Of a stretch of 64,000 nt of DNA, positions 55,336-63,256 are shown one piece after another. The notes beneath the pieces were generated by a model, which was not told the origin of the DNA, made no database searches, and saw only the letters and a list, made by a program, of their open reading frames with translations. The stretch comes from DATEDA01 sp963820965. Lineage in GTDB: Bacteria > Pseudomonadota > Gammaproteobacteria > Burkholderiales > SG8-39. The position numbers and the translations under genes are program-made. Location of the stretch: assembly GCA_963820965.1 (NCBI GenBank), contig CAWGCC010000031.1, forward strand, positions 434,001 to 498,000, given 5' to 3'. Within the stretch, counting starts at the first letter, position 1. Each line of letters begins with the position of its first letter.

Positions 55336-56487
55336 TCAGTCCGCCTGCTTCCTGAGGAAGGCCGGGATGTCGTACTTGTCTACTCCGCTCGCCGACAGCG
55401 CCTCGATCGTCGAGCTCCGGTTCTTGCGGAACACCGCCGGGACCCTGTCGAGCGTGCCATGGTCGACGACCTGGATGCCCGCGTTGTCGGTCCCGGTCCG
55501 CTGCACGACGAGCTGCGGCTTCTGGCTGCGCACGACCTCGCGATTACCGAGCCCGGTCGCCACCACCGTCACCCGCAGGTTGTCGCCGAGCGCCTCGTCG
55601 TAGACCGCGCCGAAGATGATGTGCGCATCCTCCGCAGCGAAGCTCTGGATCGTGCGCATCACCTCGTGCACTTCGCGCATCTTGAGGCCGTCGCTCGCGG
55701 TGATGTTGACCACCACGCCGCGCGCGCCCGCGAGGTTGATGCCCTCGAGCAGCGGGCTCGCCACCGCCTGCTCGGCCGAGACGCGGGCGCGGTCGATGCC
55801 GGCCGCGTAGGCCGAGCCCATCATCGCCATGCCCATCTCGGCCATCACCGTGCGCACGTCCTCGAAGTCGACGTTGACGAGCCCCGGCGAGTTGATGATC
55901 TCCGAGATCCCGGCTACCGCGTTGTAGAGCACGTCGTCGGCCGCACGGAAGGCGTCCTTCATCGACACGTCCTCGCCGAGCACCTCCATCAGCTTCTCGT
56001 TGAGGATCACGATCAGCGAGTCCACGTGCTCGGCGAGCTCCGCCATCCCGGCCTCGGCGATGCGCATGCGCCTGCCCTCGAAGGCGAACGGCTTGGACAC
56101 CACGGCAACGGTGAGGATGCCCATCTCGCGCGCGACCTCGGCCACCACCGGCGCCGCGCCGGTGCCGGTGCCGCCGCCCATGCCGGCGGTGATGAAGCAC
56201 ATGTGGGCCCCCGCCAGCGACTCGCGGATCGCTTCCCGCTGCTCGAGTGCGGCCGCGCGCCCCGCCTCCGGCTTCGCGCCGGCGCCCAGACCGGTCGAAC
56301 CGAGCTGGAGCTGCTGCTTGGCGAGGCAGCGCGAGAGCGCCTGCGCGTCGGTGTTGGCGGTGATGAACTCCACCCCGGTCACGCCGTTGCGGATCATGTG
56401 ATCCACGGCGTTCCCGCCCGCGCCGCCGACGCCGACTACCTTGATGATCGTTCCCGGAACCTGGTTGCTGTCTACGATCTCGAACAT
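55336..56487 (-). CDS. ftsZ: Cell division GTPase FtsZ
   Basis: This 383-residue tubulin homolog forms the division ring. The tubulin signature GGGTGTG is at residues 104-110, and VVGVGGAGGNAVDHMI is the N-terminal nucleotide site. A variable linker is followed by the conserved C-terminal peptide KYDIPAFLRKQAD that binds FtsA and ZapD. The ATG at 56487 has GGAGG-like sequence (AAGGAGGCACGC) just before it. It is 32 bp downstream of ftsA. Confidence 0.98.
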   Translation of the reverse strand: MFEIVDSNQVPGTIIKVVGVGGAGGNAVDHMIRNGVTGVEFITANTDAQALSRCLAKQQLQLGSTGLGAGAKPEAGRAAALEQREAIRESLAGAHMCFITAGMGGGTGTGAAPVVAEVAREMGILTVAVVSKPFAFEGRRMRIAEAGMAELAEHVDSLIVILNEKLMEVLGEDVSMKDAFRAADDVLYNAVAGISEIINSPGLVNVDFEDVRTVMAEMGMAMMGSAYAAGIDRARVSAEQAVASPLLEGINLAGARGVVVNITASDGLKMREVHEVMRTIQSFAAEDAHIIFGAVYDEALGDNLRVTVVATGLGNREVVRSQKPQLVVQRTGTDNAGIQVVDHGTLDRVPAVFRKNRSSTIEALSASGVDKYDIPAFLRKQAD

Positions 56488-56519
56488 GCGTGCCTCCTTG
56501 CCTGAGCAGTGTTTGGGAC

Positions 56520-57869
56520 TTAGAAGTTGCGTTGAAACCATTCGCGCATCCGGCGCAAGGTCGCGCCGAAGCCGCCCGTCTGGCGCGCTAGGATTCCGCG
56601 CTCCACCTGCGACCTGCCTTCCGCGAGCAGACCCATCGCCGTCGCGTACCGCGGGCTCTGAACCACGTCGGCCAGCCCGCCCGAATAGCGCGGCACGCCG
56701 AGCCGGACCGGCATGTGGAAGATCTCCTCGCCGAGCTCCACCATGCCCTGCATCACCGACGAGCCGCCGGTGAGCACCACGCCGGAGGAGAGGAGCTCCT
56801 CGAACCCCGACTGGCGCAGCACTTGCTGCACCAGCGTGTAGAGCTCCTCGACGCGAGGCTCGATCACCTCCGCGAGCGTCTGTCGCGAGAGCTGTCGCGG
56901 CGGCCGGTCGCCGAGTCCCGGGACCTCGATCGTCTCGGCGGGGTTGGCGAGGCTTCGCAGCGCGCAGCCGTGGCGGATCTTGATGAGCTCGGCTTCGGGC
57001 GTCGGCGTGCGCAGCGCCATCGCGATGTCGTTGGTCACCTGGTCGCCGGCGATCGGGATCACCGCGGTATGCCGGATCGCGCCCTCGCGGAAGATCGCGA
57101 TGTCGGTCGTGCCGCCGCCAATGTCGACCAGCGCGACGCCGAGCTCCTTCTCGTCCTCGGAGAGGACGGCGATCGACGAGCCGAGCGGTTGCAGGATGAG
57201 GTCGGCGACCTCGAGCCCGCAGCGGCGCACGCACTTCACGATGTTCTGCGCCGCACTCACCGCGCCGGTGACGATGTGGACCTTCACCTCGAGCCGCACG
57301 CCCGACATCCCGAGCGGCTCGCGGATGCCGTCCTGCCCGTCGATCAGGAATTCCTGGGTGAGGATGTGCAGCACCTGCTGGTCGGTCGGGATCGGCATCG
57401 CGCGCGCGGTCTCGATCGCGCGGTCGATATCGAGCGGCGTCACCTCCTTGTCCTTCACCGCCACCATGCCGGTCGAGTTGAAGCTGCGGATGTGGCTCCC
57501 GGCGATCCCGGTGTAGACGCGCTGGATCTTGCAGTCGGCCATCAGCTCCGCCTCCTCGAGCGCGCGCTGGACCGCGTTCACCGTGGCCTCGATGTTCACC
57601 ACGACGCCCTTCTTGAGGCCGCGCGACTCGTGGGTGCCCATCCCGACCACCTCGAGCCGGCCGTCGACCGTGAGGTCGGCGACGAGCGCGACGACCTTGG
57701 AGGTGCCGATGTCGAGCCCGACGATCAGGTTCCGCTGGTCGCGGCGGGCGCGCGGGCCGTACGGCGACCGCGCCGCGGCGGGCTCGTGCCGGACCGGCGC
57801 GTCGGCCTCGAACATGCGCTCGACGGTGTCGGCGCTGATGGGGCCTACGAAGGAGAGCTGTTTCTTCAT
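56520..57869 (-). CDS. ftsA: Cell division protein FtsA
   Basis: This 449-residue actin-like membrane tether for FtsZ has LIVGLDIGTSKVVALVADLT (phosphate 1), GVALVDIGGGTTDIAIFREG (phosphate 2) and VVLTGGSSVMQGMVELGEEI (adenosine), plus a C-terminal amphipathic helix (LRRMREWFQRNF). The actin core starts only at about residue 47, after an unusual polar N-terminal extension (MKKQLSFVGPISADTVERMF and following). The ATG at 57869 has GAGG 5 bases before it, which supports the extended start. It is between ftsQ and ftsZ. Confidence 0.96.
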   Translation of the reverse strand: MKKQLSFVGPISADTVERMFEADAPVRHEPAAARSPYGPRARRDQRNLIVGLDIGTSKVVALVADLTVDGRLEVVGMGTHESRGLKKGVVVNIEATVNAVQRALEEAELMADCKIQRVYTGIAGSHIRSFNSTGMVAVKDKEVTPLDIDRAIETARAMPIPTDQQVLHILTQEFLIDGQDGIREPLGMSGVRLEVKVHIVTGAVSAAQNIVKCVRRCGLEVADLILQPLGSSIAVLSEDEKELGVALVDIGGGTTDIAIFREGAIRHTAVIPIAGDQVTNDIAMALRTPTPEAELIKIRHGCALRSLANPAETIEVPGLGDRPPRQLSRQTLAEVIEPRVEELYTLVQQVLRQSGFEELLSSGVVLTGGSSVMQGMVELGEEIFHMPVRLGVPRYSGGLADVVQSPRYATAMGLLAEGRSQVERGILARQTGGFGATLRRMREWFQRNF

Positions 57870-57883
57870 GGTTGCCTCGTGGA

Positions 57884-58624
57884 TCAGGTTCGCTTGCGCG
57901 GGGGGACGTCGGCCGGCGCCTCCGGCAGGCGGATCGCGAAGCCGCTCGGGTAGCGGAGATCGATTTTCTCGATCCGCTGGTTGAGATGGGCTGCAGTGCG
58001 CGGGTACACGGCGACGAAGCGTGCGAGCCGCTCCTCGAGCGACTGCCGCGCCTGATCGCGGCCGAGCTCGAGGACGAGGCCGTTCGCCAGCCGCATCTGC
58101 CAGGCGTATCGCGCCGAGAGCGTGACATGTGTCGGCTCGCTGTCGAGCGGCGCGACCAGCTCGCGGAACGCGAGGTAGCGACGCGCAACCTCGCGCTCGG
58201 TCCCGGGCGGGCCGGCGAGCCGCGGCAGCATCGTGTCCGAGTCGGCGTCGAACAGCTCGCCATAGGTGTTCAGCAGCTGCCTGTCCGACCAGCGGGCGAG
58301 CGCGCGGTGCTCCTCGAATCGCACGACGATCCGGTCGGGCCACTCACGCCGCGCTTCCACCTGTCGTACCCAGGGGAGCCGCGCCAGTTCGCGCCGCACG
58401 TCCTCGAGCGCGAGCCCGAAGAAGTTGCCGGCGATGCGCCCCTCGAGCGCCCCGCTCACGGTGTCGGCGTCGACGTGCATGGGGTTGCCGGCCACGACCA
58501 CCGTCCGCACGGGCATGAACGGCACGCGCACCGCGGCCTGCGCCGCCACCCAGAGTGCGAGCCCCGCTGCCGCGAGATACAGCAGGTCGGCGACGGCGTT
58601 CAGGAAGCGCGCGCTATCCCACAT
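57884..58624 (-). CDS. ftsQ: Cell division protein FtsQ
   Basis: This is a 246-residue bitopic protein with a short cytoplasmic end, TM at about 12-33 (ADLLYLAAAGLALWVAAQAA), then the POTRA domain (PVRTVVVAGNPMHVDADTVS, GNFFGLALEDVRRELARLPW) and a beta domain (RIEKIDLRYPSGFAIRLP). It links FtsBL to the divisome. It overlaps the 3' end of ddl and precedes ftsA by 14 bp. Confidence 0.95.
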   Translation of the reverse strand: MWDSARFLNAVADLLYLAAAGLALWVAAQAAVRVPFMPVRTVVVAGNPMHVDADTVSGALEGRIAGNFFGLALEDVRRELARLPWVRQVEARREWPDRIVVRFEEHRALARWSDRQLLNTYGELFDADSDTMLPRLAGPPGTEREVARRYLAFRELVAPLDSEPTHVTLSARYAWQMRLANGLVLELGRDQARQSLEERLARFVAVYPRTAAHLNQRIEKIDLRYPSGFAIRLPEAPADVPPRKRT

Positions 58625-59550
58625 GGGTTCTAGCTTCGGTCACCGTTGCGGCTTCGAGGATCCGCACGCACAGCGCCTCGAACGGGATGCCCGCGTGGCG
58701 CGCCGCCATCGGCACCAGCGAGTGGTCGGTCATGCCGGGCGAGGTGTTGACCTCCAGGAAGTACGGGTTGCCGGCGCGATCGAGCATCAGGTCGACGCGG
58801 CCCCAGCCGCGACAGCCGAGCGTGTCGAACGCGCGCAGACCCGTCGCGCGGACCTCACGCTCGGCGTCTTCCGACAGGCCACACGGGAGGATGTACCGGG
58901 TGTCGTCGGCGAAGATACTTCGCTTCGTAGTCGTAGAAATCGCGCGGCGTCTCGAGCCGGATGAGCGGCAGCGCCTCGCGCCCGAGGATGCCGCCCGTCA
59001 GCTCGACGCCGTCGATGAACTGCTCGGCGATCACGAGCGGATCGTAGTTCGCGGCGAGCGCATACGCTTCGTCCAGGTCGGCCGCGCGCCGCACCTTGCT
59101 CATGCCGATCGACGAGCCTTCGTTCGCCGGCTTCACCATGATGGGCAGGCCGAGCCGCGCGGCCACCGCGGCGAAGTCGCAGCCGGCGGAGAGGAGCTCG
59201 TAGCGCGGCGTCGGAACGCCCGCTGCCTGCCATACGAGCTTGGTTCGCCACTTGTCCATCGCGAGCGCGCTAGCGAGGACGCCGGAGCCCGTGTACGGGA
59301 TGCCGAGCAGCTCGAGCGCCCCCTGGATCGTCCCGTCCTCGCCATAGCGGCCGTGGAGCGCGATGAAGACGCGGTCGAAGCCTTCAGCGATCAGCTCGTC
59401 GAGGCCGCGGTCGCGCGGGTCGAACGGATGCGCGTCCACGCCGGCCGTGCGCAGCGCCGCCAGCACCATCCCGCCGCTCTTCAGCGACACCTCGCGCTCG
59501 GCGGACCGTCCACCGAGCAGCACTGCAACCTTGCCGAAGCGGCCGCTCAC
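58614..59550 (-). pseudogene. ddlB: D-alanine-D-alanine ligase with single-base frameshift
   Basis: This ATP-grasp enzyme joins two D-Ala for murein. The first frame (GTG at 59550) encodes VSGRFGKVAVLLGGRSAERE, ALHGRYGEDGTIQGALELLG and PIMVKPANEGSSIGMSKVRR up to FYDYEAKY. There an extra base at about 58914 shifts the frame. The expected continuation FADDTRYILPCGL, GCRGWGRVDLMLDRAGNPYF and LEVNTSPGMTDHSLVPMAAR is read in the second frame to a stop at 58614, inside ftsQ. All domains are otherwise intact. Either the gene is inactive, with a ddlA elsewhere, or this is a base-call error. It overlaps murB by 4 bp. Confidence 0.88.
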
Positions 59551-60452
59551 AGCGCGTCCCCTACGATCCGCACCTCGGGCACGAGATCGATGCCGAAGCG
59601 GTTCCGGACGGTCCGGCGCGCGTGCGCGATCAGCGCCTCGATGTCCGCCGCGTGCGCCTTGCCATCCGGGTTGACGATGAAGTTCGCGTGCTTTTCCGAG
59701 ATCCGTGCATCGCCGATCGCGTAACCCTTCAGGCCGCAGGCCTCGACGAGGCGCGCGGCGTGATCCTCCGGCGGGTTGCGAAACACCGAGCCGGCATTCG
59801 GCAGGTTGAGCGGCTGGGTCGCGATCCGGCGCGCGAGCAGCTCCTTGATCCGCGCCCGCGCCCGCCGCCCGTCGCCCTGCGGAAAGCTGAACCACGCGGC
59901 GGTGAACCATTCCTCGGTCGGCGGCACGCACTGCCGGTAGCCGATCTCGAAGTCCTCCGGCCGGCGCGCGCGGAGCCTTCCGCCGCGATCGATGGTGTCG
60001 GCGCGCACGACGAACTCCCACGTCTCGCCGCCGTAGCAGCCAGCGTTCATCGCGAGGGCACCGCCAACCGTTCCCGGCACGCCGGCGAAAAACTCCGCCC
60101 CCTCAAGGCCGTGCGTTGCCGCGAAACGGGCGACTTTCGGCGCCGCGACCCCGGCCGCGGCGAACACGAGATCGGCTTCAAGCCGGATGGCACCGTGCGT
60201 GTCATGCATGAGCACGACCGTGCCGGCGTAGCCGCCGTCGCGCACGAGCAGGTTCGATCCCAGCCCCACGAAGCAGACCGGCTCCTGCGGGGGCAGCATC
60301 CGCAGGAACACCTGGAGGTCGCCGAGGTCCTTCGGCACGTAGGCGCGTGCTGCGCGCCCGCCGGCGCGCCAGCTCACGTGCTTCGCCATCGGCTCGTCGT
60401 CCCGCAGACTGCCGCGGAGCTGCGAGACGTCGAACTGGAGCGGCTCGATCAT
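59547..60452 (-). CDS. murB: UDP-N-acetylenolpyruvoylglucosamine reductase MurB
   Basis: This 301-residue FAD enzyme makes UDP-MurNAc. HVSWRAGGRAARAYVPKDLG and FVGLGSNLLVRDGGYAGTVV form the FAD-binding part. FFAGVPGTVGGALAMNAGCY and NAGSVFRNPPEDHAARLVEA (with the catalytic Ser) follow, then ISEKHANFIVNPDGKAHAAD. The ATG at 60452 lies 11 bp after the murC stop. Confidence 0.96.
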   Translation of the reverse strand: MIEPLQFDVSQLRGSLRDDEPMAKHVSWRAGGRAARAYVPKDLGDLQVFLRMLPPQEPVCFVGLGSNLLVRDGGYAGTVVLMHDTHGAIRLEADLVFAAAGVAAPKVARFAATHGLEGAEFFAGVPGTVGGALAMNAGCYGGETWEFVVRADTIDRGGRLRARRPEDFEIGYRQCVPPTEEWFTAAWFSFPQGDGRRARARIKELLARRIATQPLNLPNAGSVFRNPPEDHAARLVEACGLKGYAIGDARISEKHANFIVNPDGKAHAADIEALIAHARRTVRNRFGIDLVPEVRIVGDAL

Positions 60453-60463
60453 CTCCACCGCCC

Positions 60464-61858
60464 TCAACTCCCCCGCGCCTTGCCAAGCTGTGTCGGCACG
60501 CCCCCGATCGAACCCGCGCCCATCGTCACGACGACGTCGCCGTCGCGGACAACCTGGAGGAGCGCCGCCGGTAGGTCGACGATTGCCTCGACGAAGACCG
60601 GCTCCACCTTGCCCGCGACGCGCACCGCGCGCGCGAGCGCGCGGCCGTCGGCGGCGACGATCGCCTGCTCGCCGGCGGGGTACACCTCGGCGAGGACGAG
60701 CGCGTCCACCGTCGATAGCACCCGCACGAAGTCTTCGAAGAGGTCGCGGGTACGCGTGAAGCGGTGCGGCTGGAACGCAAGCACGATCCGCCGGCCGGGG
60801 AACGCGCCGCGCGCCGCGTCCAGCGTCGCAGCCATCTCGGCCGGGTGGTGGCCGTAGTCGTCGACGAGCGTGAAGCGTCCCCCGCCGGACAGGGCGATCT
60901 CGCCGTGGCGCTGGAACCGCCGCCCGACGCCGTGGAACTCCGCCAAGGCCTTGAGGATCGCCGGGTCCGGAACGCCGAGCTCGGTGCCGACAGCGAGCGC
61001 GGCGAGCGCGTTCTGGACGTTGTGCCGGCCGGGCAGGTTGAGCCGCACGTCGAGTGCGCCGGGGATGCCCTCGCGGTACGCGCGGAAACACATCTTGTCG
61101 TCGCAGGGCTCGACCCCTTCCGCGCGCACCATCGCGTCGTGGGCGAAACCATAGGTCACGATCGGTTTCGACACCACGGGCATGATCTCGCGCAGGTGCG
61201 GGTCGTCGGCGCACAGGATCGCGCTGCCGTAGAAAGGCAGGTTCTGGAGGAACTGCACGAATGCCGCTTTCAGCCGCACGAAGTCGTGCTCGTAGGTCTC
61301 CATGTGGTCGGCGTCGATGTTGGTGACGACGGCCATCACGGGGAGGAGATGCAGGAACGACGCGTCGGACTCATCCGCCTCGACGACGATGAAGTCGCCG
61401 GCGCCGAGGCGCGCGTTCGAGGCCGCGGCGGTCAGCCGGCCGCCGATGACGAACGTCGGGTCGAGCCCGCCCTCGGCGAGCACGCTCGCCGCGAGGCTCG
61501 TGGTCGTGGTCTTGCCGTGCGTTCCGGCGACCGCGATGCCCTGCTTGAGGCGCATCAGCTCGGCGAGCATCAGCGCGCGCGGGACAATCGGAATCCGGCG
61601 CTCGCGCGCGGCCACCACTTCGGGGTTGTCCTCCTTCACCGCGGTCGACACGACCACGGCGTCCACGCCGGCGACGTGCTCCGCAGCGTGGCCGATCGCG
61701 ACCCTTGCTCCCAGCTTCGACAGGCGCTCGGTTGCGCTATTCGCCGCGATGTCCGACCCGCTCACCCCGTAGCCGAGATTGAGCAGCACCTCGGCGATGC
61801 CGCTCATCCCGGAGCCGCCGATGCCGACGAAATGAATGCGCTTGACCTTGTGCTTCAC
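60464..61858 (-). CDS. murC: UDP-N-acetylmuramate-L-alanine ligase MurC
   Basis: This 464-residue Mur ligase has an N-terminal Rossmann part RIHFVGIGGSGMSGIAEVLL, the ATP loop GIAVAGTHGKTTTTSLAASV, the acidic/metal segment IVVEADESDASFLHLLPVMA, and DDYGHHPAEMAATLDAARGA in the C-terminal domain. It starts at a GTG overlapping the murG stop by 4 bp. Confidence 0.97.
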   Translation of the reverse strand: MKHKVKRIHFVGIGGSGMSGIAEVLLNLGYGVSGSDIAANSATERLSKLGARVAIGHAAEHVAGVDAVVVSTAVKEDNPEVVAARERRIPIVPRALMLAELMRLKQGIAVAGTHGKTTTTSLAASVLAEGGLDPTFVIGGRLTAAASNARLGAGDFIVVEADESDASFLHLLPVMAVVTNIDADHMETYEHDFVRLKAAFVQFLQNLPFYGSAILCADDPHLREIMPVVSKPIVTYGFAHDAMVRAEGVEPCDDKMCFRAYREGIPGALDVRLNLPGRHNVQNALAALAVGTELGVPDPAILKALAEFHGVGRRFQRHGEIALSGGGRFTLVDDYGHHPAEMAATLDAARGAFPGRRIVLAFQPHRFTRTRDLFEDFVRVLSTVDALVLAEVYPAGEQAIVAADGRALARAVRVAGKVEPVFVEAIVDLPAALLQVVRDGDVVVTMGAGSIGGVPTQLGKARGS

Positions 61859-62916
61859 CGGGCGAGCTCCACGCACGCCTCGGCCACCGCGCGTGTCGCG
61901 TCGGGTCTGCCCAGGGCGCGCGCCTTCTTCGCCATCTCGAGGAGCCGCTCTCGCGTGAGCGCCCGCAGCGTCTCCGCGAGCGTCTCTGCCGTGAGGTCGC
62001 GCTGCTGCACGAGGACCGCGGCGCCCGCGTCGGCGAGGTAGCGCGCGTTCGCCGTCTGGTGGTCGTCGACCGCGAACGGGAACGGCACCAGGATCGACGG
62101 GACGCCGGCTGCCGCGAGCTCGGCGACCGTCGTCGCGCCAGCGCGGCAGATGGCGACGTCGGCGTCGGCATACGCCTGCGCCATGTCGTCGATGAACGGG
62201 CGAAGATCCGCCTCGACGCCGGCGGCGGCGTAGCTCGCGCGCAGCCGATCGAGATGCTTCGCTCCGGACTGGTGGACGATGCGCGGGCGTGCTTCGGCGG
62301 GAATCAGCGCGATCGCCTGCGGGACGCGTTCGTTCAGCGCCGCAGCGCCGAGGCTCCCGCCGACCACGAGCACGCGGAGCCGGCCGGCGCGCCCGGCGAA
62401 CCGCTCGGCCGGCGGGGCGACATGCGCGATCGCGTCCCGCACGGGATTGCCGGCCACCTGCGATTTCGGCAGGGCGCCCGGGAAAGCAACCAGGACACGG
62501 TCGGCGACGCCCGCGAGCACCCGGTTCGCGAGCCCCGCGATCGAGTTCTGCTCGTGGATCGCGAGCGGACGGCCGACGAGAGCCGCCATCATGCCGCCGG
62601 GGAAGGCGACATAGCCGCCCATCCCGAGCACGACGTCGGGCCGGTGCGCGCGCAGCGCGCGCAAGGACTGCCAGAAAGCGACCAGCAGGTTGAGCGGTAG
62701 CAACAGCTTGGCGAGCAGTCCTTTCCCCCGCAGCCCGGCGAAGCGGATCGAGGCGAGCTCGTAGCCGTGGTGCGGCACCAGGGTGGCCTCCAGCCCGGCG
62801 CGCGCGCCGAGCCACACCACGTGCCAGCCGAGCGCGCGGAGATGATCAGCGACCGCGAGCGCCGGAAAGACGTGGCCGCCGGTGCCGCCCGCCATGATCA
62901 TGATCGTCCTAGCCAC
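61855..62916 (-). CDS. murG: UDP-GlcNAc:lipid I glycosyltransferase MurG
   Basis: This 353-residue peripheral membrane GT28 enzyme converts lipid I to lipid II. It has IMAGGTGGHVFPALAVADHL, VLGMGGYVAFPGGMMAALVG, VLVVGGSLGAAALNERVPQA and ICRAGATTVAELAAAGVPSI, the UDP-GlcNAc site. Its start is overlapped by 19 bp by the end of the small ORF that precedes it, so translation may be coupled to that ORF rather than directly to ftsW. Confidence 0.97.
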   Translation of the reverse strand: MARTIMIMAGGTGGHVFPALAVADHLRALGWHVVWLGARAGLEATLVPHHGYELASIRFAGLRGKGLLAKLLLPLNLLVAFWQSLRALRAHRPDVVLGMGGYVAFPGGMMAALVGRPLAIHEQNSIAGLANRVLAGVADRVLVAFPGALPKSQVAGNPVRDAIAHVAPPAERFAGRAGRLRVLVVGGSLGAAALNERVPQAIALIPAEARPRIVHQSGAKHLDRLRASYAAAGVEADLRPFIDDMAQAYADADVAICRAGATTVAELAAAGVPSILVPFPFAVDDHQTANARYLADAGAAVLVQQRDLTAETLAETLRALTRERLLEMAKKARALGRPDATRAVAEACVELAR

Positions 62917-63167
62917 TCTTCCAGCTCGCCCCAGGTCACGCGGAGATCCGCGTCGCAGCTGATCGCGAGCGTCTCGGGGGTGTCGGGCGGACTCTCACCC
63001 TCGTCCGCATCCTCGGCGCGGTCGGTCGCGCTCACCTCGATGTCCGCCTCTTCGGCGATGGCGGCCGCCTCCGCCGCCGGGTCGTCGAGCGCGATAAGCG
63101 TGGTCGCATCCGTCGATAGGACTCTCGACTCGAGCGATCGCACGTTCGACTGCGCGGTGCGGCTCAT
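62898..63167 (-). CDS. Small acidic protein inserted between ftsW and murG
   Basis: This is an 89-residue ORF starting at an ATG (63167) that overlaps the stop of a 30-codon ORF by 4 bp (ATGA), with GAGGGG about 8 bases before it. The product MSRTAQSNVRSLESRVLSTD is followed by a very acidic middle (DRAEDADEGESPPDTPETLA) and RVTWGELEEWLGRS. No TM, signal or known domain is visible. It fills a place where ftsW and murG normally abut. The good ribosome site and coupling make it likely to be translated; function unknown. Confidence 0.5.
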   Translation of the reverse strand: MSRTAQSNVRSLESRVLSTDATTLIALDDPAAEAAAIAEEADIEVSATDRAEDADEGESPPDTPETLAISCDADLRVTWGELEEWLGRS

Positions 63168-63256
63168 ACGCGCTGCCCCCTCATCAGTTGTCGGTCTTGG
63201 TTCCGACATAACGCGGCGTCCGGCCGCGCTCGCCGCCACCGAAACAGGCGACTCAT
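63164..63256 (-). CDS. Possible 30-codon ORF coupled to ftsW
   Basis: The ATG at 63256 overlaps the ftsW stop (ATGA), and its own TGA overlaps the next ATG (ATGA). The peptide MSRLFRWRRARPDAALCRNQ ends DRQLMRGQRV, which repeats the ftsW C-terminus NRQLMRGLPA. The region thus looks like an imperfect duplication of the ftsW 3' end. It may be a coupling device rather than a functional peptide. Confidence 0.35.
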   Translation of the reverse strand: MSRLFRWRRARPDAALCRNQDRQLMRGQRV

